Shown: positions 26,144 to 35,931 of the stretch, in pieces | How the letters are laid out: the number at the start of each line of letters is the position of its first letter | Position numbering within the stretch: position 1 is the stretch's first letter | Source: Flavobacterium aestivum | GTDB lineage: Bacteria > Bacteroidota > Bacteroidia > Flavobacteriales > Flavobacteriaceae | Assembly: GCF_026870175.2 (NCBI RefSeq) | Contig: NZ_CP113977.2 | Span: 4,154,001-4,218,000 of the forward strand | Reading direction: 5' to 3' | DNA length: 64,000 nt | Position numbers and translations under genes: made by a program | The notes under the pieces: model-generated | The model's database searches: none | What the model was told of the DNA's origin: nothing | The model's input: the letters and a program-made list of their open reading frames with translations, nothing else

Positions 26144-28303
26144 ATGAAAAAGATACTCCTTGCCCTTTTGGTCATTGGACAAATTGCCTATGCGCAAGAT
26201 CAAAAGACAAAAGACACTACAAAAACAGAAGAGCTTGAAACTGTTTTTATAACTGCCAACCGTACAGCAACATTAAGAAAAGCAACTCCTGTAGCTATTA
26301 GTAAAATAACTGCAAAAACCATCAATGAAGCCAAAGCCACCAGTGCTTATGAAATTATCAATAAAGCACCGGGAGTATTGATGGTAAATCTAGGTAACGA
26401 ACAGCATATGATGTCCATTCGTCAACCAATGACGACCAATGCTTATTATTTATATCTAGAAGACGGATTACCTATAAGACCTATGGGAATTTTTAACCAT
26501 AATGCCCTATTAGAAATCAATCAATTCAACCTTCAGAACATAGAAGTCGTAAAAGGTCCAGTATCCTCTTTATATGGTCCTGAAGCAGTTGGAGGAACCA
26601 TAAATCTAATTTCTATTCACCCTCCTGTAACTCCAGAATTCAAATTTGGTATTCAGGCAGATCAATGGGGGTATAAAAGATTCCAAGCCGCTGGCGGAGC
26701 GACTGTGGGCAAAATCGGCTTTCATATTGCGGGAATTTCCAGTTTACAGGAAAATGGCTGGATGACCTATTCTGATTATAAAAAAGACAATCTTAACATT
26801 AGAGTTGACTACAACATAAATGATAAAACCCGATTGATCAGTAATACGATGTGGGGTAAATACAACTCAGATATGAGTGGAAGTGTTAATGAAGATGCTT
26901 TTTACAATAGAACTTACAAAAGCACAACCGATTTTACGTATCGAAAATCAGATGCATTAAGAACACGATTGACATTAGAACACGATTGGAATGATAATGC
27001 CAGTAGTTACATTACCGTTTATCATAGAGACAACAAATTGGGACAAAACCCATCTTACGGAATCAAATGGAATCCTGTAGTTAAGCCAACTACTGCATCA
27101 GGAGAAGTTAACTCCAATAATTTCAAAAGCTATGGAGCCATCGGGCAGCACGCTCAAAAATTTGATTTTTTAAATACTAAAATTGTTGGTGGTGCCTTAT
27201 ATGACTATTCCCCAGTTGAGTATTGGGCTTATTTACTGGAAATGAAAGCCTACCTAAATCCAGGAACGCCGGGAAAACAAACCGTAGAGCATTATGAAAT
27301 TACGGCTGAACGTCCTGATGTGAAATTATCAAATTATACTGCAGATATCTTCAATAAAGCAGTTTATGCACAATTGAGTTTTAACCCTATCGAAAAATTG
27401 GTTGTAACAGCCGGTGCTCGCTATGACAATTTAAAAGTCGATTACAATAATGCATTAGACAATTCTACCGGAACAAAAATATACGACAAACCTACTTTTA
27501 AAGCAGGTGCCAACTACAACCTTACGCAATATACAGGAGTTTACGGGAATTATTCCCAAGGATTTGCCCCTCCTGGAATCACATCTATTTTTAGAGCTAA
27601 ACCCGGAACTGGCGGAACAACCGGAAAGCCAGCCGAGTTCTACTACAATCTGGAACCGGCAACATTTGACAATTATGAAATTGGAGGATGGTTATCATTA
27701 TTAGAGGGTAAACTAAATTTTGATTATGCTGTATATTATATGGCAGGTAAAAATGAATTATTAAGTGTTCGTTTGCCAGACAACACAACCGATTATCGTT
27801 CAGTTGGGGAAACCAGACATAAAGGAATTGAATTTGGCGGAAATTACAAGCTCTCCAACCAATTGAATATCAGATTTGGAGGTACCGTTGCAGAACACAC
27901 TTTTATAAATTTTAAGGTTTCAGATAATCCCGCAGATGCTTTACAAAATCTAAATGGAAAAGAAATGCCAGCAGCTCCAAGATGGTCAGGAAATTCAGAA
28001 ATTAGTTATTACCCTAATTGGCTTCCAAAGTTGAGAACGTCACTAGAATGGCAATCTGTAGGCAGTTATTACCAAGACCAAATCAATACGGTGAAATATG
28101 CCGGATATGATATTTTTAATTTCAGGGCTGGTTATGAATGGAAAGGAATTGAAATTTATGGAAACATCATCAATCTTACAGATAAATTATATGCCTATAA
28201 TGTATCACGAGGAAACACAACAACCTCACAACCAACCTATACTGCTGCAGCACCCAGAACATTCTTAATTGGAATACAATATAATTTTTCACTAAAACAT
28301 TAA
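26144..28303 (+). CDS. TonB-dependent receptor, possibly for copper
   Basis: This is a 719-residue outer-membrane receptor. The signal peptide is residues 1-17 (LLALLVIGQIAYA). The plug domain at about 30-160 shows VFITANR, the IEVVKGPVSSLYGPEAVGG motif and GTINLIS; a 22-strand-type barrel follows, ending in FLIGIQYNFSLKH. There is no carboxypeptidase-like N-terminal domain, so it is not a SusC type. The plug has a methionine-rich stretch HMMSIRQPM, and M-x-x-x-M patterns are used by OprC/NosA copper receptors. The next gene begins 6 bases after the stop, so the two are co-transcribed. Copper as substrate is a hypothesis. Confidence 0.85.
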   Translation: MKKILLALLVIGQIAYAQDQKTKDTTKTEELETVFITANRTATLRKATPVAISKITAKTINEAKATSAYEIINKAPGVLMVNLGNEQHMMSIRQPMTTNAYYLYLEDGLPIRPMGIFNHNALLEINQFNLQNIEVVKGPVSSLYGPEAVGGTINLISIHPPVTPEFKFGIQADQWGYKRFQAAGGATVGKIGFHIAGISSLQENGWMTYSDYKKDNLNIRVDYNINDKTRLISNTMWGKYNSDMSGSVNEDAFYNRTYKSTTDFTYRKSDALRTRLTLEHDWNDNASSYITVYHRDNKLGQNPSYGIKWNPVVKPTTASGEVNSNNFKSYGAIGQHAQKFDFLNTKIVGGALYDYSPVEYWAYLLEMKAYLNPGTPGKQTVEHYEITAERPDVKLSNYTADIFNKAVYAQLSFNPIEKLVVTAGARYDNLKVDYNNALDNSTGTKIYDKPTFKAGANYNLTQYTGVYGNYSQGFAPPGITSIFRAKPGTGGTTGKPAEFYYNLEPATFDNYEIGGWLSLLEGKLNFDYAVYYMAGKNELLSVRLPDNTTDYRSVGETRHKGIEFGGNYKLSNQLNIRFGGTVAEHTFINFKVSDNPADALQNLNGKEMPAAPRWSGNSEISYYPNWLPKLRTSLEWQSVGSYYQDQINTVKYAGYDIFNFRAGYEWKGIEIYGNIINLTDKLYAYNVSRGNTTTSQPTYTAAAPRTFLIGIQYNFSLKH

Positions 28304-28308
28304 GCCAA

Positions 28309-29529
28309 ATGAAAAATAAACATTCATACCTATTAATTTTACTTATTATCTCTTTATCAAATGGATTTGCGCAAAAAATAAATTCATTACCGATACCCAT
28401 AATAAACGAAAGCAATATCAAAACGAGCTGTCCTTTTTTTACAAAAAATTCAAAAGGGATTCCAGTAATAAGTTTTGCCAAAGAAATCAATAATAAAGAA
28501 ACAGTACTCTGCTATTCTCTATTTGATTCCAACAAAAAGAAATTTCTTAACCCAACAGTAATTGAATCCAGCAGAGGAGTAGAATTACACGGAGAAAATG
28601 CTCCGAAAATAATTTTCAAACCTAATAATGAAATTATTGCGGTTTGGGGTATTAACAATGCGAGCGAAAAGAAAAAATACGGTGGGTTGGTCAAATACTC
28701 CCAATCATTCAACGATGGAAAAACATGGACCAAAGCAAGTGATTTGGTAAAAAATCCATCCAGCATAGACCAACGCTATTTTGATATTGATTTACTTCCT
28801 AATGGTGAAGTAGCAATAATCTGGTTAGACAATAGAACAGATACAGATAAAGAAGGCTCAACGCTTTATTATGCAGCAACCGTTGGAACATCTGGATTCC
28901 AAAACGAAAAGCCCATCGCTGAAACCACCTGTCAATGCTGTCGAACTGATTTATTTATCAGTAAACAAGGAAAAATCAACGCAGCATTTAGAGACATCAT
29001 AAATGATGAAATCCGCGATATGGTACTAACCTATTCTGATGATAACGGAAAAACTTTTTCGGAACCTAAACGAATTAGCCCAGACAACTGGAAGATAAAC
29101 GGATGCCCACACACTGGCCCAACCATGACCGAAAACGAAAACGGATTGCACTTCGCCTGGTACACATCTGGCGGAGGTTCTGGGGTTTTTTATTGCAATT
29201 CTGCCGATTATGGAAAAAATTTTACGAAACGAAATATTGTCAGTGACAAACCATCGGCAAGACATCCACAAATCACATCGTTAAACAATAAAGATGTATT
29301 TGTTGTTTGGGATGAAACAGTGACAGAAAAAGATAATATGTCTGTTAAAATTGGTTTACAACACCGAGACAAAAACGGAAAAATCATTACTACAAAATTC
29401 ATTTCACAAAAAGACAAAACGGCTACTTTCCCAATCATAGAGCCAATTGATAATAACCAGCTTTTAGTGGCTTGGAGCCAAGAATCAACAGATGAAAATG
29501 TTTACTATAAAATAGTTACCATAAATTAA
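28309..29529 (+). CDS. Secreted sialidase-fold propeller protein with Cys motifs
   Basis: This is a 406-residue protein with a signal peptide (LLILLIISLSNGFA). Asp-box-like repeats of six-bladed sialidase folds are visible: FNDGKTWTKA, SDDNGKTFSEP and ADYGKNFTKR. The sialidase catalytic set (Arg triad, Tyr/Glu) is not evident. Distinctive are Cys208-Gln-Cys210-Cys211 in TCQCCRTDLF, Cys266 in NGCPHTGP and a Cys near 41. Conserved cysteines in a periplasmic or surface propeller next to a TonB receptor suggest a metal- or ligand-binding partner rather than a glycosidase. The end is set by a terminator. Confidence 0.75.
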   Translation: MKNKHSYLLILLIISLSNGFAQKINSLPIPIINESNIKTSCPFFTKNSKGIPVISFAKEINNKETVLCYSLFDSNKKKFLNPTVIESSRGVELHGENAPKIIFKPNNEIIAVWGINNASEKKKYGGLVKYSQSFNDGKTWTKASDLVKNPSSIDQRYFDIDLLPNGEVAIIWLDNRTDTDKEGSTLYYAATVGTSGFQNEKPIAETTCQCCRTDLFISKQGKINAAFRDIINDEIRDMVLTYSDDNGKTFSEPKRISPDNWKINGCPHTGPTMTENENGLHFAWYTSGGGSGVFYCNSADYGKNFTKRNIVSDKPSARHPQITSLNNKDVFVVWDETVTEKDNMSVKIGLQHRDKNGKIITTKFISQKDKTATFPIIEPIDNNQLLVAWSQESTDENVYYKIVTIN

Positions 29530-29569
29530 TCCTGTCACAAAAAAATCTCTTAAAAACAAGCTTCAATAC

Positions 29570-29604
29570 AATCCTCAATTGGTTTTCTGATTGAGGATTT
29601 TTTT
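29570..29604 (+). terminator. Terminator of the TonB-receptor operon
   Basis: AATCCTCAAT and ATTGAGGATT flank a 10-base loop, with a T7 tail. Confidence 0.85.
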
Positions 29605-29686
29605 ATGCAGGTACCAAAAACACAAGAAAAAATATATTGAATTATTTACCTAAATTTACTTAGAGTAAAATAAAACCGATTATCAA

Positions 29687-30979
29687 ATGAATAAATTAGT
29701 AAACAAACTCATCAATTTTATAGATCTTCAAAAAGGAGAAGAGGACCAAAAAAAGGTTTTAGAAAACATCATTAGCAATATTTCATTTAGAGGTTCTAAT
29801 TTATGGATTTTGGCCTGTGCTATTGTCATTGCTTCTGTTGGACTCAATGTCAACTCGACCGCTGTGATTATTGGGGCTATGCTTATTTCGCCACTAATGG
29901 GACCTATCGTTGGGGCTGGTTTTGGATTGGGGATGTATGATTTTGAATTGGTCAAAAAATCGATCAAAAACCTTGCAATAGCCACCGTAGTCAGCTTAAT
30001 CGTTTCATCTGTTTATTTTTATATTAGTCCGTTCAAAGAAGTCCAATCAGAACTTTTGGCTCGTACTTCACCCAATATTTATGACGTTCTGATAGCTTTT
30101 TTTGGAGGATTGGTTGGTGTCATTGCTGTTACGAGAGTCGAAAAAGGAAATCCAATTCCAGGAGTCGCTATTGCCACTGCTTTGATGCCTCCTTTGTGTA
30201 CTGCCGGTTATGGACTGGCAACCGGAAATTATTTGTTTTTTGGAGGAGCCTTATATTTATACACCATCAATTGTGTTTTTATATGCATAGCTACTTTTAT
30301 CATTGTAAAATTTCTAAAATATCCCATTGCCAAACAAATCGATTTAAAACATCAAAAACAAGTAAAACAAGGAATTACAATACTTTTATTGATTATGATT
30401 GTTCCCAGTATTTATTTTGCCTACCAATTATTTAGCGAAAAAAGATATATACAACGAACCGAAGCATTTATTGAAAATGAATTTACTCAAAAAGATTTTA
30501 CACTCATTTATAAAAGAACCGATTATAATAGCAATCCAAAGATTTTAGAGCTAGCCTTTTTATCGAAGCGATTCAATCCATTAGAAATCAAAAACTTTAA
30601 TCAAAAATTAAAAGAGTATGATTTACTTAATACAAAACTACTCATCAAACAAGATACCTTCGATTTGAAAAATGATATTCTAAATACCATCAATAACCAT
30701 AAAAAATCTAGCGTCAGCAAAGACGAGTTAATTAATAACTTACAAAAAAAGATTTCAAACTATCAGGCCAACAATACTATGGTTAGCAAGGAAGTTGCAA
30801 TTTTATTTCCAGAAATTAAACCAATAGCTATAACACAATATTCGAACGAAGACAAAACCATTCCCGTTTTATTGTACAAAAGCAAAACCAATTTGAATTT
30901 AGATTCAAAAAGAAAGCTTATTATTTGGCTAAAACAAAGACTCGAAAAAGATAGTATAGAAGTATACAGACAACACTAA
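29687..30979 (+). CDS. DUF389 family membrane protein
   Basis: This is a 430-residue protein. Residues about 40-250 hold six or so membrane helices with the family motifs STAVIIGAMLISPLMGPIVG (near 60) and ATALMPPLCTAGYGLA (near 163). A hydrophilic C-terminal domain (about 260-430) follows. DUF389 proteins have no firmly established function; transport or stress roles have been proposed. It is probably monocistronic. Confidence 0.88.
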   Translation: MNKLVNKLINFIDLQKGEEDQKKVLENIISNISFRGSNLWILACAIVIASVGLNVNSTAVIIGAMLISPLMGPIVGAGFGLGMYDFELVKKSIKNLAIATVVSLIVSSVYFYISPFKEVQSELLARTSPNIYDVLIAFFGGLVGVIAVTRVEKGNPIPGVAIATALMPPLCTAGYGLATGNYLFFGGALYLYTINCVFICIATFIIVKFLKYPIAKQIDLKHQKQVKQGITILLLIMIVPSIYFAYQLFSEKRYIQRTEAFIENEFTQKDFTLIYKRTDYNSNPKILELAFLSKRFNPLEIKNFNQKLKEYDLLNTKLLIKQDTFDLKNDILNTINNHKKSSVSKDELINNLQKKISNYQANNTMVSKEVAILFPEIKPIAITQYSNEDKTIPVLLYKSKTNLNLDSKRKLIIWLKQRLEKDSIEVYRQH

Positions 30980-31055
30980 TAGTCTGATTTAGAATCAAAA
31001 AAAAGAAGTATCTTTATTAGACTGAAATTTTAAAAACAACTAAAAACATACGATC

Positions 31056-31166
31056 ATGTCAAAAAGTCTAGACGCAAAGAAAAACGTCAAAAAAGAGCCT
31101 CTTAAAACCGCTAAAGAAAAAAAGGAAGAAAAGAGAGAAAAGAAAAATAATCCAAAAAGGGATTAA
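31056..31166 (+). CDS. Very small Lys-rich protein
   Basis: This is a 36-residue ORF from ATG to TAA: MSKSLDAKKNVKKEPLKTAK, then a Lys/Glu-rich tail ending in NNPKRD. It resembles short basic proteins often found in flavobacterial genomes (SKxLDAKKNVKKEP). It is followed at once by a strong terminator and preceded by an A-rich leader, which supports it as real. The function is unknown; the composition suggests nucleic acid or ribosome binding. Confidence 0.65.
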   Translation: MSKSLDAKKNVKKEPLKTAKEKKEEKREKKNNPKRD

Positions 31167-31190
31167 AAATTAGCACTCAGTACTTAATTT

Positions 31191-31230
31191 ATAGTGTTCA
31201 GTTCTTTTGTAACTGAACACTATTTTTTTA
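31191..31230 (+). terminator. Terminator, copy 1 of an exact inverted pair
   Basis: The 13-bp stem ATAGTGTTCAGTT/AACTGAACACTAT has a 7-base loop and a T7 tail on plus. Its 33 bases recur exactly in reverse complement at 31871-31903. Confidence 0.9.
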
Positions 31231-31245
31231 GCAGAATAATTATAT

Positions 31246-31728
31246 TTATTTTTTATTCATTTGTACCAATTGTCCATAGGTTGGAATCTGTTGCATGATT
31301 TGTGCTCTAACCAAAGTTAACAAATACACCTCAGATTGATAAAACTGAAATGCGAGCGTAGCATTAGTTGCTTTTTTTATTTTTTTATAATAAGTTTCCA
31401 AGGTTTCCTCTTGGTCTTTTCTGTTTTTAAAATAGTCCATAGCCAAAGATTCAGCTAATGCGGTATTCAAGTTACTATAAGACATAGCTGTTTTTTCATA
31501 CAATTTCATTCTTTCAACAGCTGTCTTTTTATTTTCCAATTGATATTCATCGTAGATTTTCCAAAAAACTTCAGTATCTGCTGCTGGTATTGCAACAAGT
31601 TTAGCAACTGCTTCTTTTTTCTGTACTCCTAAAAGGTTTATCATAGCTTCCAATTCAGCATCAGACTTTTGAGAATAAGTGGCTACGGTACTAGCAAAAA
31701 ACAACATTAATAATAAATTCTTTTTCAT
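31246..31728 (-). CDS. Secreted helical protein of unknown function
   Basis: This is a 160-residue protein with a signal peptide (MKKNLLLMLFFASTVATYS) and a mature part that is nearly all helix, rich in Lys, Glu and Ala, with few aromatics. Size and composition recall periplasmic Spy/CpxP-like helical proteins, but their LTxxQ motif is missing. It sits alone between two identical inverted terminators. The function is unknown. Confidence 0.75.
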   Translation of the reverse strand: MKKNLLLMLFFASTVATYSQKSDAELEAMINLLGVQKKEAVAKLVAIPAADTEVFWKIYDEYQLENKKTAVERMKLYEKTAMSYSNLNTALAESLAMDYFKNRKDQEETLETYYKKIKKATNATLAFQFYQSEVYLLTLVRAQIMQQIPTYGQLVQMNKK

Positions 31729-31863
31729 AAGTGTTAATTTTTTTTATTTGGTTAATATCATTTAGGCTTGTATTAATTAATTTAACTAAACAACATGTCT
31801 AAAATAGTAATTTTCTGCCTAAACCAATTATTTTGATAAAAAATAAAAATTGAATATCCCTAT

Positions 31864-31903
31864 AAAAAAAATAGTGTTCAGTTACAAAAGAACTGAACAC
31901 TAT
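31864..31903 (-). terminator. Terminator of pepD, copy 2 of an exact inverted pair
   Basis: The same 33-base hairpin as at 31191-31223 in reverse complement, with a T-run on the minus strand just after pepD. On plus it would also insulate the neighbouring gene. Confidence 0.9.
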
Positions 31904-31922
31904 TTTCATTGAATACTTACTA

Positions 31923-33386
31923 TTATTTCAATGGAATATTCTCTAAAATTTCTAATACAAATTTCCAGTATTTTTGAGCAGAGGAAATACTTGCTCTCTC
32001 GTCTGGGGAATGTGCACCATGAATAGTTGGTCCAAAAGAAATCATATCCATATCAGGATAATTAGTTCCCAGAATTCCGCATTCTAATCCAGCATGACAA
32101 GCAGCTACATTTGGTTTCTCTCCATTTTGTTTTTCGTAAATAGAAACTAAAACATCTAATATTTCAGACTTAGGATTTGGTGACCAACCTGGGTAAGATC
32201 CTGAAAATTCAACTTCACAACCCATTAATTCAAAAGCAGAACGCAATGCATTAGCTAAATCAAATTTTGATGTTTCAACAGAAGAACGTGTCAAACATTG
32301 AATCGAAAGTTTCCCCTCTCCTACTACAACTTTGGCTATATTATTTGAAGTTTCAACCAAATTATCAAAATCGGCACTCATTCTATAAACACCATTGTGA
32401 GCTGTGTATAACGCTCGAACAAAATAAAATTGAGCTATCGATGGCATAACTGTTGCTGGAACAGTATCTAATTTTTCGAACACCACTTCAAGATTTGGCT
32501 CTGTTGTTTTAAGCTCGGCTTTAATTTCGTTTACGATTTGCTGCATGTCAAACACAAAAGCCTCGTCATAAACTGATGCTATGATCACTTTTGCCATACT
32601 TTCACGCGGAATTGCATTACGAAGACTTCCTCCGTTGATTTCAGCAATTTGCAATCCAAAATTATCAAAACCATCAAATAATAAACGGTTCATAATTTTG
32701 TTGGCATTCCCTAAACCTTTATTAATATCCATTCCTGAATGCCCACCGTTCAATCCTTTTACCTTTATAGTATAAGCAACCGAACCTTCCGGAGTTTCCT
32801 CTTCATCATATTCTGCAGTAGCAGTAACATCAATTCCACCAGCACATCCAATACCTATTTCATCATCTTCTTCGGTATCTAAATTCAACAAAATGTCACC
32901 TTTAAGAATCCCACCTTTCAAATTCAAAGCACCAGTCATTCCAGTTTCTTCGTCAATAGTAAACAAAGCTTCAATAGCTGGGTGCGGAATATCTTTGCTT
33001 TCTAAAATCGCCATAATAGTCGCTACTCCAAGACCATTATCAGCACCAAGAGTAGTTCCTCTAGCACGAACCCAATCCCCATCTACATACATATCGATTC
33101 CTTGAGTGTCGAAATCAAAAACTGTATCGGCATTTTTTTGGTGTACCATATCCAAATGTCCTTGCAAAACAAGAGCTTTTCTGTTTTCCATTCCAGGAGT
33201 GGCTGGTTTACGAATAATTACGTTACGGATCTCATCTTCAAAAGTTTCTAATCCTAAACTAGTCCCGAAGTTTTTCATAAACTCGATTACACGTTCTTCT
33301 TTTTTAGAAGGACGAGGGACTGCATTTAAATCGGCAAATTTGTTCCAAAGCGCTTTTGGTTCTAGATTTCTTATTTCTTGGCTCAT
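31923..33386 (-). CDS. pepD: Aminoacyl-histidine dipeptidase (peptidase D, M20)
   Basis: This 487-residue cytosolic metallopeptidase cleaves Xaa-His and other dipeptides. The M20 metal site is visible: His77-x-Asp79, bridging Asp116 (GADNG), the catalytic pair Glu146-Glu147 (DEETGM) and Asp170. The PepD-type lid domain lies between about 205 and 385, and the final ligand is in TIHGAHSPDER. Length is typical. A -7 element lies about 50 bases upstream. Confidence 0.95.
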   Translation of the reverse strand: MSQEIRNLEPKALWNKFADLNAVPRPSKKEERVIEFMKNFGTSLGLETFEDEIRNVIIRKPATPGMENRKALVLQGHLDMVHQKNADTVFDFDTQGIDMYVDGDWVRARGTTLGADNGLGVATIMAILESKDIPHPAIEALFTIDEETGMTGALNLKGGILKGDILLNLDTEEDDEIGIGCAGGIDVTATAEYDEEETPEGSVAYTIKVKGLNGGHSGMDINKGLGNANKIMNRLLFDGFDNFGLQIAEINGGSLRNAIPRESMAKVIIASVYDEAFVFDMQQIVNEIKAELKTTEPNLEVVFEKLDTVPATVMPSIAQFYFVRALYTAHNGVYRMSADFDNLVETSNNIAKVVVGEGKLSIQCLTRSSVETSKFDLANALRSAFELMGCEVEFSGSYPGWSPNPKSEILDVLVSIYEKQNGEKPNVAACHAGLECGILGTNYPDMDMISFGPTIHGAHSPDERASISSAQKYWKFVLEILENIPLK

Positions 33387-33432
33387 TCTGTTATATAATT
33401 TTTAATTAAAAAGGTTTAAAACAATAAAACCT

Positions 33433-33440
33433 CAAAGTTA
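33433..33440 (-). promoter_or_regulatory. -7 promoter element of pepD
   Basis: On minus the sequence is TAACTTTG, matching TAnnTTTG, 47 bases before the start codon. No -33 TTG is seen. Confidence 0.4.
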
Positions 33441-33533
33441 CAAACTCCTTAACCTAGTTTTATAAAAGTTTTAATTTATTTTAAAATAAATAATCCCTCA
33501 AAATTTGTTTCTTTACAATACAATTTATAAAAA

Positions 33534-34595
33534 ATGAAACGCAGTTACATTCTACCTTTATTTTTGTTAATACAAATCGTAATTCTAAAAATTATTCAAT
33601 TTTTTCCAGAATGCATAGAACGTTTTTACAGCAACGGATTGTATGTATCTGTATCGAAAACTTTGAGAATCCTTTTAGGAAAAATTCCTTTTTCTATAGG
33701 TGATTGCTTGTACTTCATCCTGATAGTTCTTCTTGTACAATGGTTGTGGATGAAAAGACAATCCTGGAAACTGGAATGGAGAAGCAATTTCTTAAGTATT
33801 TTGAGTGTTTTATCGGTATTTTATTTTTTATTTCACATTCTCTGGGCATTGAACTATTATCGTGAACCATTATTTGAAAAAATGACTATTGAAAAAGATT
33901 ATACTGATGCAGATTTATTAGCCTTTACAAAAAAAATAATTGCTAAAACGAATGCAATTCAAAGTCAGATCACAAAAAATGACAGTACGAAAGTCGTTTT
34001 CCCTTATTCACAAAACCAAGTTTTTGAAATGAATCGAAACGGATATAAAAATCTATCCAGAGAGTATGACTTTTTTACTTACTCTAATTTGAGTATCAAA
34101 AAATCACTATTTAGTTTACCCTTGACCTATATGGGCTTTGGAGGTTATTTGAATCCTTTTACCAATGAAGCTCAGGTAAATTATTTAGGTCCAATGTACA
34201 GTTTCCCAATGACGACTAATCATGAAATGGCCCATCAGATGGGGTATGCCAGCGAAAGTGAATGCAATTTTATTGGCTTTTTATCTTCTATAAAAAACGA
34301 CAATTTGTATTTTCAATATTCCGGTTATAGCATGGCTTTACGATATTGTCTGGGCAATTGGAAAGTGCGCAACGAAAAAATATTGAAACAGTTACTCAAA
34401 ACCGTTAATCCCGGTATTTTAAAAAATTATAAAGAGAGTGAAGATTTTTGGCAAGACTATCAAACCCCAATAGAAACTGGATTTCATGCTATATATGACA
34501 ATTTTCTAAAAATGAATCAGCAAAAAGACGGTATGGATAGTTATAGCAAATTCGTGAATCTAATGGTAAATTATTATAAAGTAAGACCGTTGTAA
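33534..34595 (+). CDS. DUF3810 membrane protein with HEMAH zinc motif
   Basis: This is a 353-residue protein with N-terminal membrane helices (about 7-22, 55-75 and 85-105) and a C-terminal domain outside the membrane. It matches the DUF3810 family. His230-Glu231-Met-Ala-His234, followed by Glu residues near 241-243 (SESECNF), forms a gluzincin-like metalloprotease signature. The substrate is unknown. It converges with the lactonase-type gene, whose stop is one base away. Confidence 0.85.
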   Translation: MKRSYILPLFLLIQIVILKIIQFFPECIERFYSNGLYVSVSKTLRILLGKIPFSIGDCLYFILIVLLVQWLWMKRQSWKLEWRSNFLSILSVLSVFYFLFHILWALNYYREPLFEKMTIEKDYTDADLLAFTKKIIAKTNAIQSQITKNDSTKVVFPYSQNQVFEMNRNGYKNLSREYDFFTYSNLSIKKSLFSLPLTYMGFGGYLNPFTNEAQVNYLGPMYSFPMTTNHEMAHQMGYASESECNFIGFLSSIKNDNLYFQYSGYSMALRYCLGNWKVRNEKILKQLLKTVNPGILKNYKESEDFWQDYQTPIETGFHAIYDNFLKMNQQKDGMDSYSKFVNLMVNYYKVRPL

Positions 34596-34596
34596 T

Positions 34597-35772
34597 TTAT
34601 GGGTATTCCTTAATTTGCACACAAGAGGCATTTTTTACTTTCATTTCTTTTCCTGATTTATTTAATAATCCTGTAACTGAATCTCTCTTAAAAACTACCA
34701 GATTTCCTGTAGATTGATTTGCTACTATAACGAATTTCCCATGGGAGTCGATAGCAAATATTCTTGGAGTTCTTCCTAAAATAGGTTGATAGCCAACAGT
34801 TTTTAAAGTTCCATTATTTTCTATCGAAAAAATGGCAATATTATTTTCTTCACCACGATTGGAAGCATACAAAAAGCGTCCATCTGGTGAAATGTGTATA
34901 TCACCACTATTAAACCCGTCTGTAAACTCATCAGAATGAGCCGCTATTCTTTGAATATTATCTAGTTTACCATTCACATATTTATAAGCACTAACAGTCC
35001 CTGTGAGCTCTTCGATGCAATAGGCAAATTTCCCGTTAGGATGAAATGTAAAATGTCTTGGTCCGCTTCCTAATACAGCCGGAGTAAAAGAATATGAAGC
35101 TTCTTGAAGCGGTTCTTTTTGTAAACTATCAAATTGATAACATCTAATTTTATCTGCTCCCAAATCAGGCAAAAAAACATAATCATGATCCGGAGTAAAT
35201 ACACTAGAGTGAACATGCGAACGATCTTGTCTCTCTTTATTGATGCTCCCTTCCGAATACGAGATTTTTTGTGTTATTGGACTTATTTTGCCATCTGAAG
35301 CAATTGGATAAACAGAAACGCTACCTTCAGTATAGTTAGCGTTTACAAGCCATTTTCCGTTTTTATGAACTGAAAGGTATACTGGATTTTCACCACCACT
35401 TTTTTGGCTGTTGATAAATGTCAAAGTCTTATGCTGAGGTTTGAATTCAAAACTGCTGACATTTCCTGCATTTGGCGTTTTGGTATCCGTACAAGCATAA
35501 ATATAATTGCCATTGGGAGATACTGTTAAATACGAAGGATTTAGAATATTTTTGACAGTTGTTATTTTCTTTAATGTCCCAGTTATAGTATCTAATCTAA
35601 AAACATATATCCCTTTTTTACTTTTATTCCAATTGTAAGATCCTACAAACACATATGTGTTTTGTGAATAAAAATTGAAACTTATAAATAACATACATAA
35701 AACTGTTATTATAGTTTTTCTTCTTTTTGAAATTAAATTTGGGATTCCTCTTTGGAGATTTGATACTTGCAA
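34597..35772 (-). CDS. Lactonase-family (6-phosphogluconolactonase-like) beta-propeller
   Basis: This is a 391-residue seven-bladed propeller of the YbhE/Pgl type. Typical strands are YVFVGSYN, NPSYLTVSPNGNYIYACTD, GSGPRHFTFHPNGKFAYC and DIHISPDGRFLYASNRGEENNIAIF. An N-terminal hydrophobic stretch TIITVLCMLFISFNFYS acts as a signal peptide, so the protein is exported, unlike E. coli Pgl. The TTG start at 35772 gives a long n-region and is uncertain; an internal start is possible. The physiological lactone is unknown. Confidence 0.85.
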   Translation of the reverse strand: MQVSNLQRGIPNLISKRRKTIITVLCMLFISFNFYSQNTYVFVGSYNWNKSKKGIYVFRLDTITGTLKKITTVKNILNPSYLTVSPNGNYIYACTDTKTPNAGNVSSFEFKPQHKTLTFINSQKSGGENPVYLSVHKNGKWLVNANYTEGSVSVYPIASDGKISPITQKISYSEGSINKERQDRSHVHSSVFTPDHDYVFLPDLGADKIRCYQFDSLQKEPLQEASYSFTPAVLGSGPRHFTFHPNGKFAYCIEELTGTVSAYKYVNGKLDNIQRIAAHSDEFTDGFNSGDIHISPDGRFLYASNRGEENNIAIFSIENNGTLKTVGYQPILGRTPRIFAIDSHGKFVIVANQSTGNLVVFKRDSVTGLLNKSGKEMKVKNASCVQIKEYP

Positions 35773-35931
35773 AATTATTCTTTTATAGGCTTAGAAGTTG
35801 CTAAGTTATGCCATTTTAATTAGGTTTGCATCACAAAATTGGCTGCATAAACTTTCAAGGAACAGTCGAGTAATCTATTTTACATTCTATATCTTTTTTT
35901 GAGAATATCTTATGAAAAACTTCTTCTCTGG

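Noticed and set aside
28309..29529. Functional exo-sialidase
   Set aside because: Asp-box-like blades are present, but the Arg triad and the catalytic Tyr/Glu are not evident, and the neighbourhood is a TonB locus without glycan genes.
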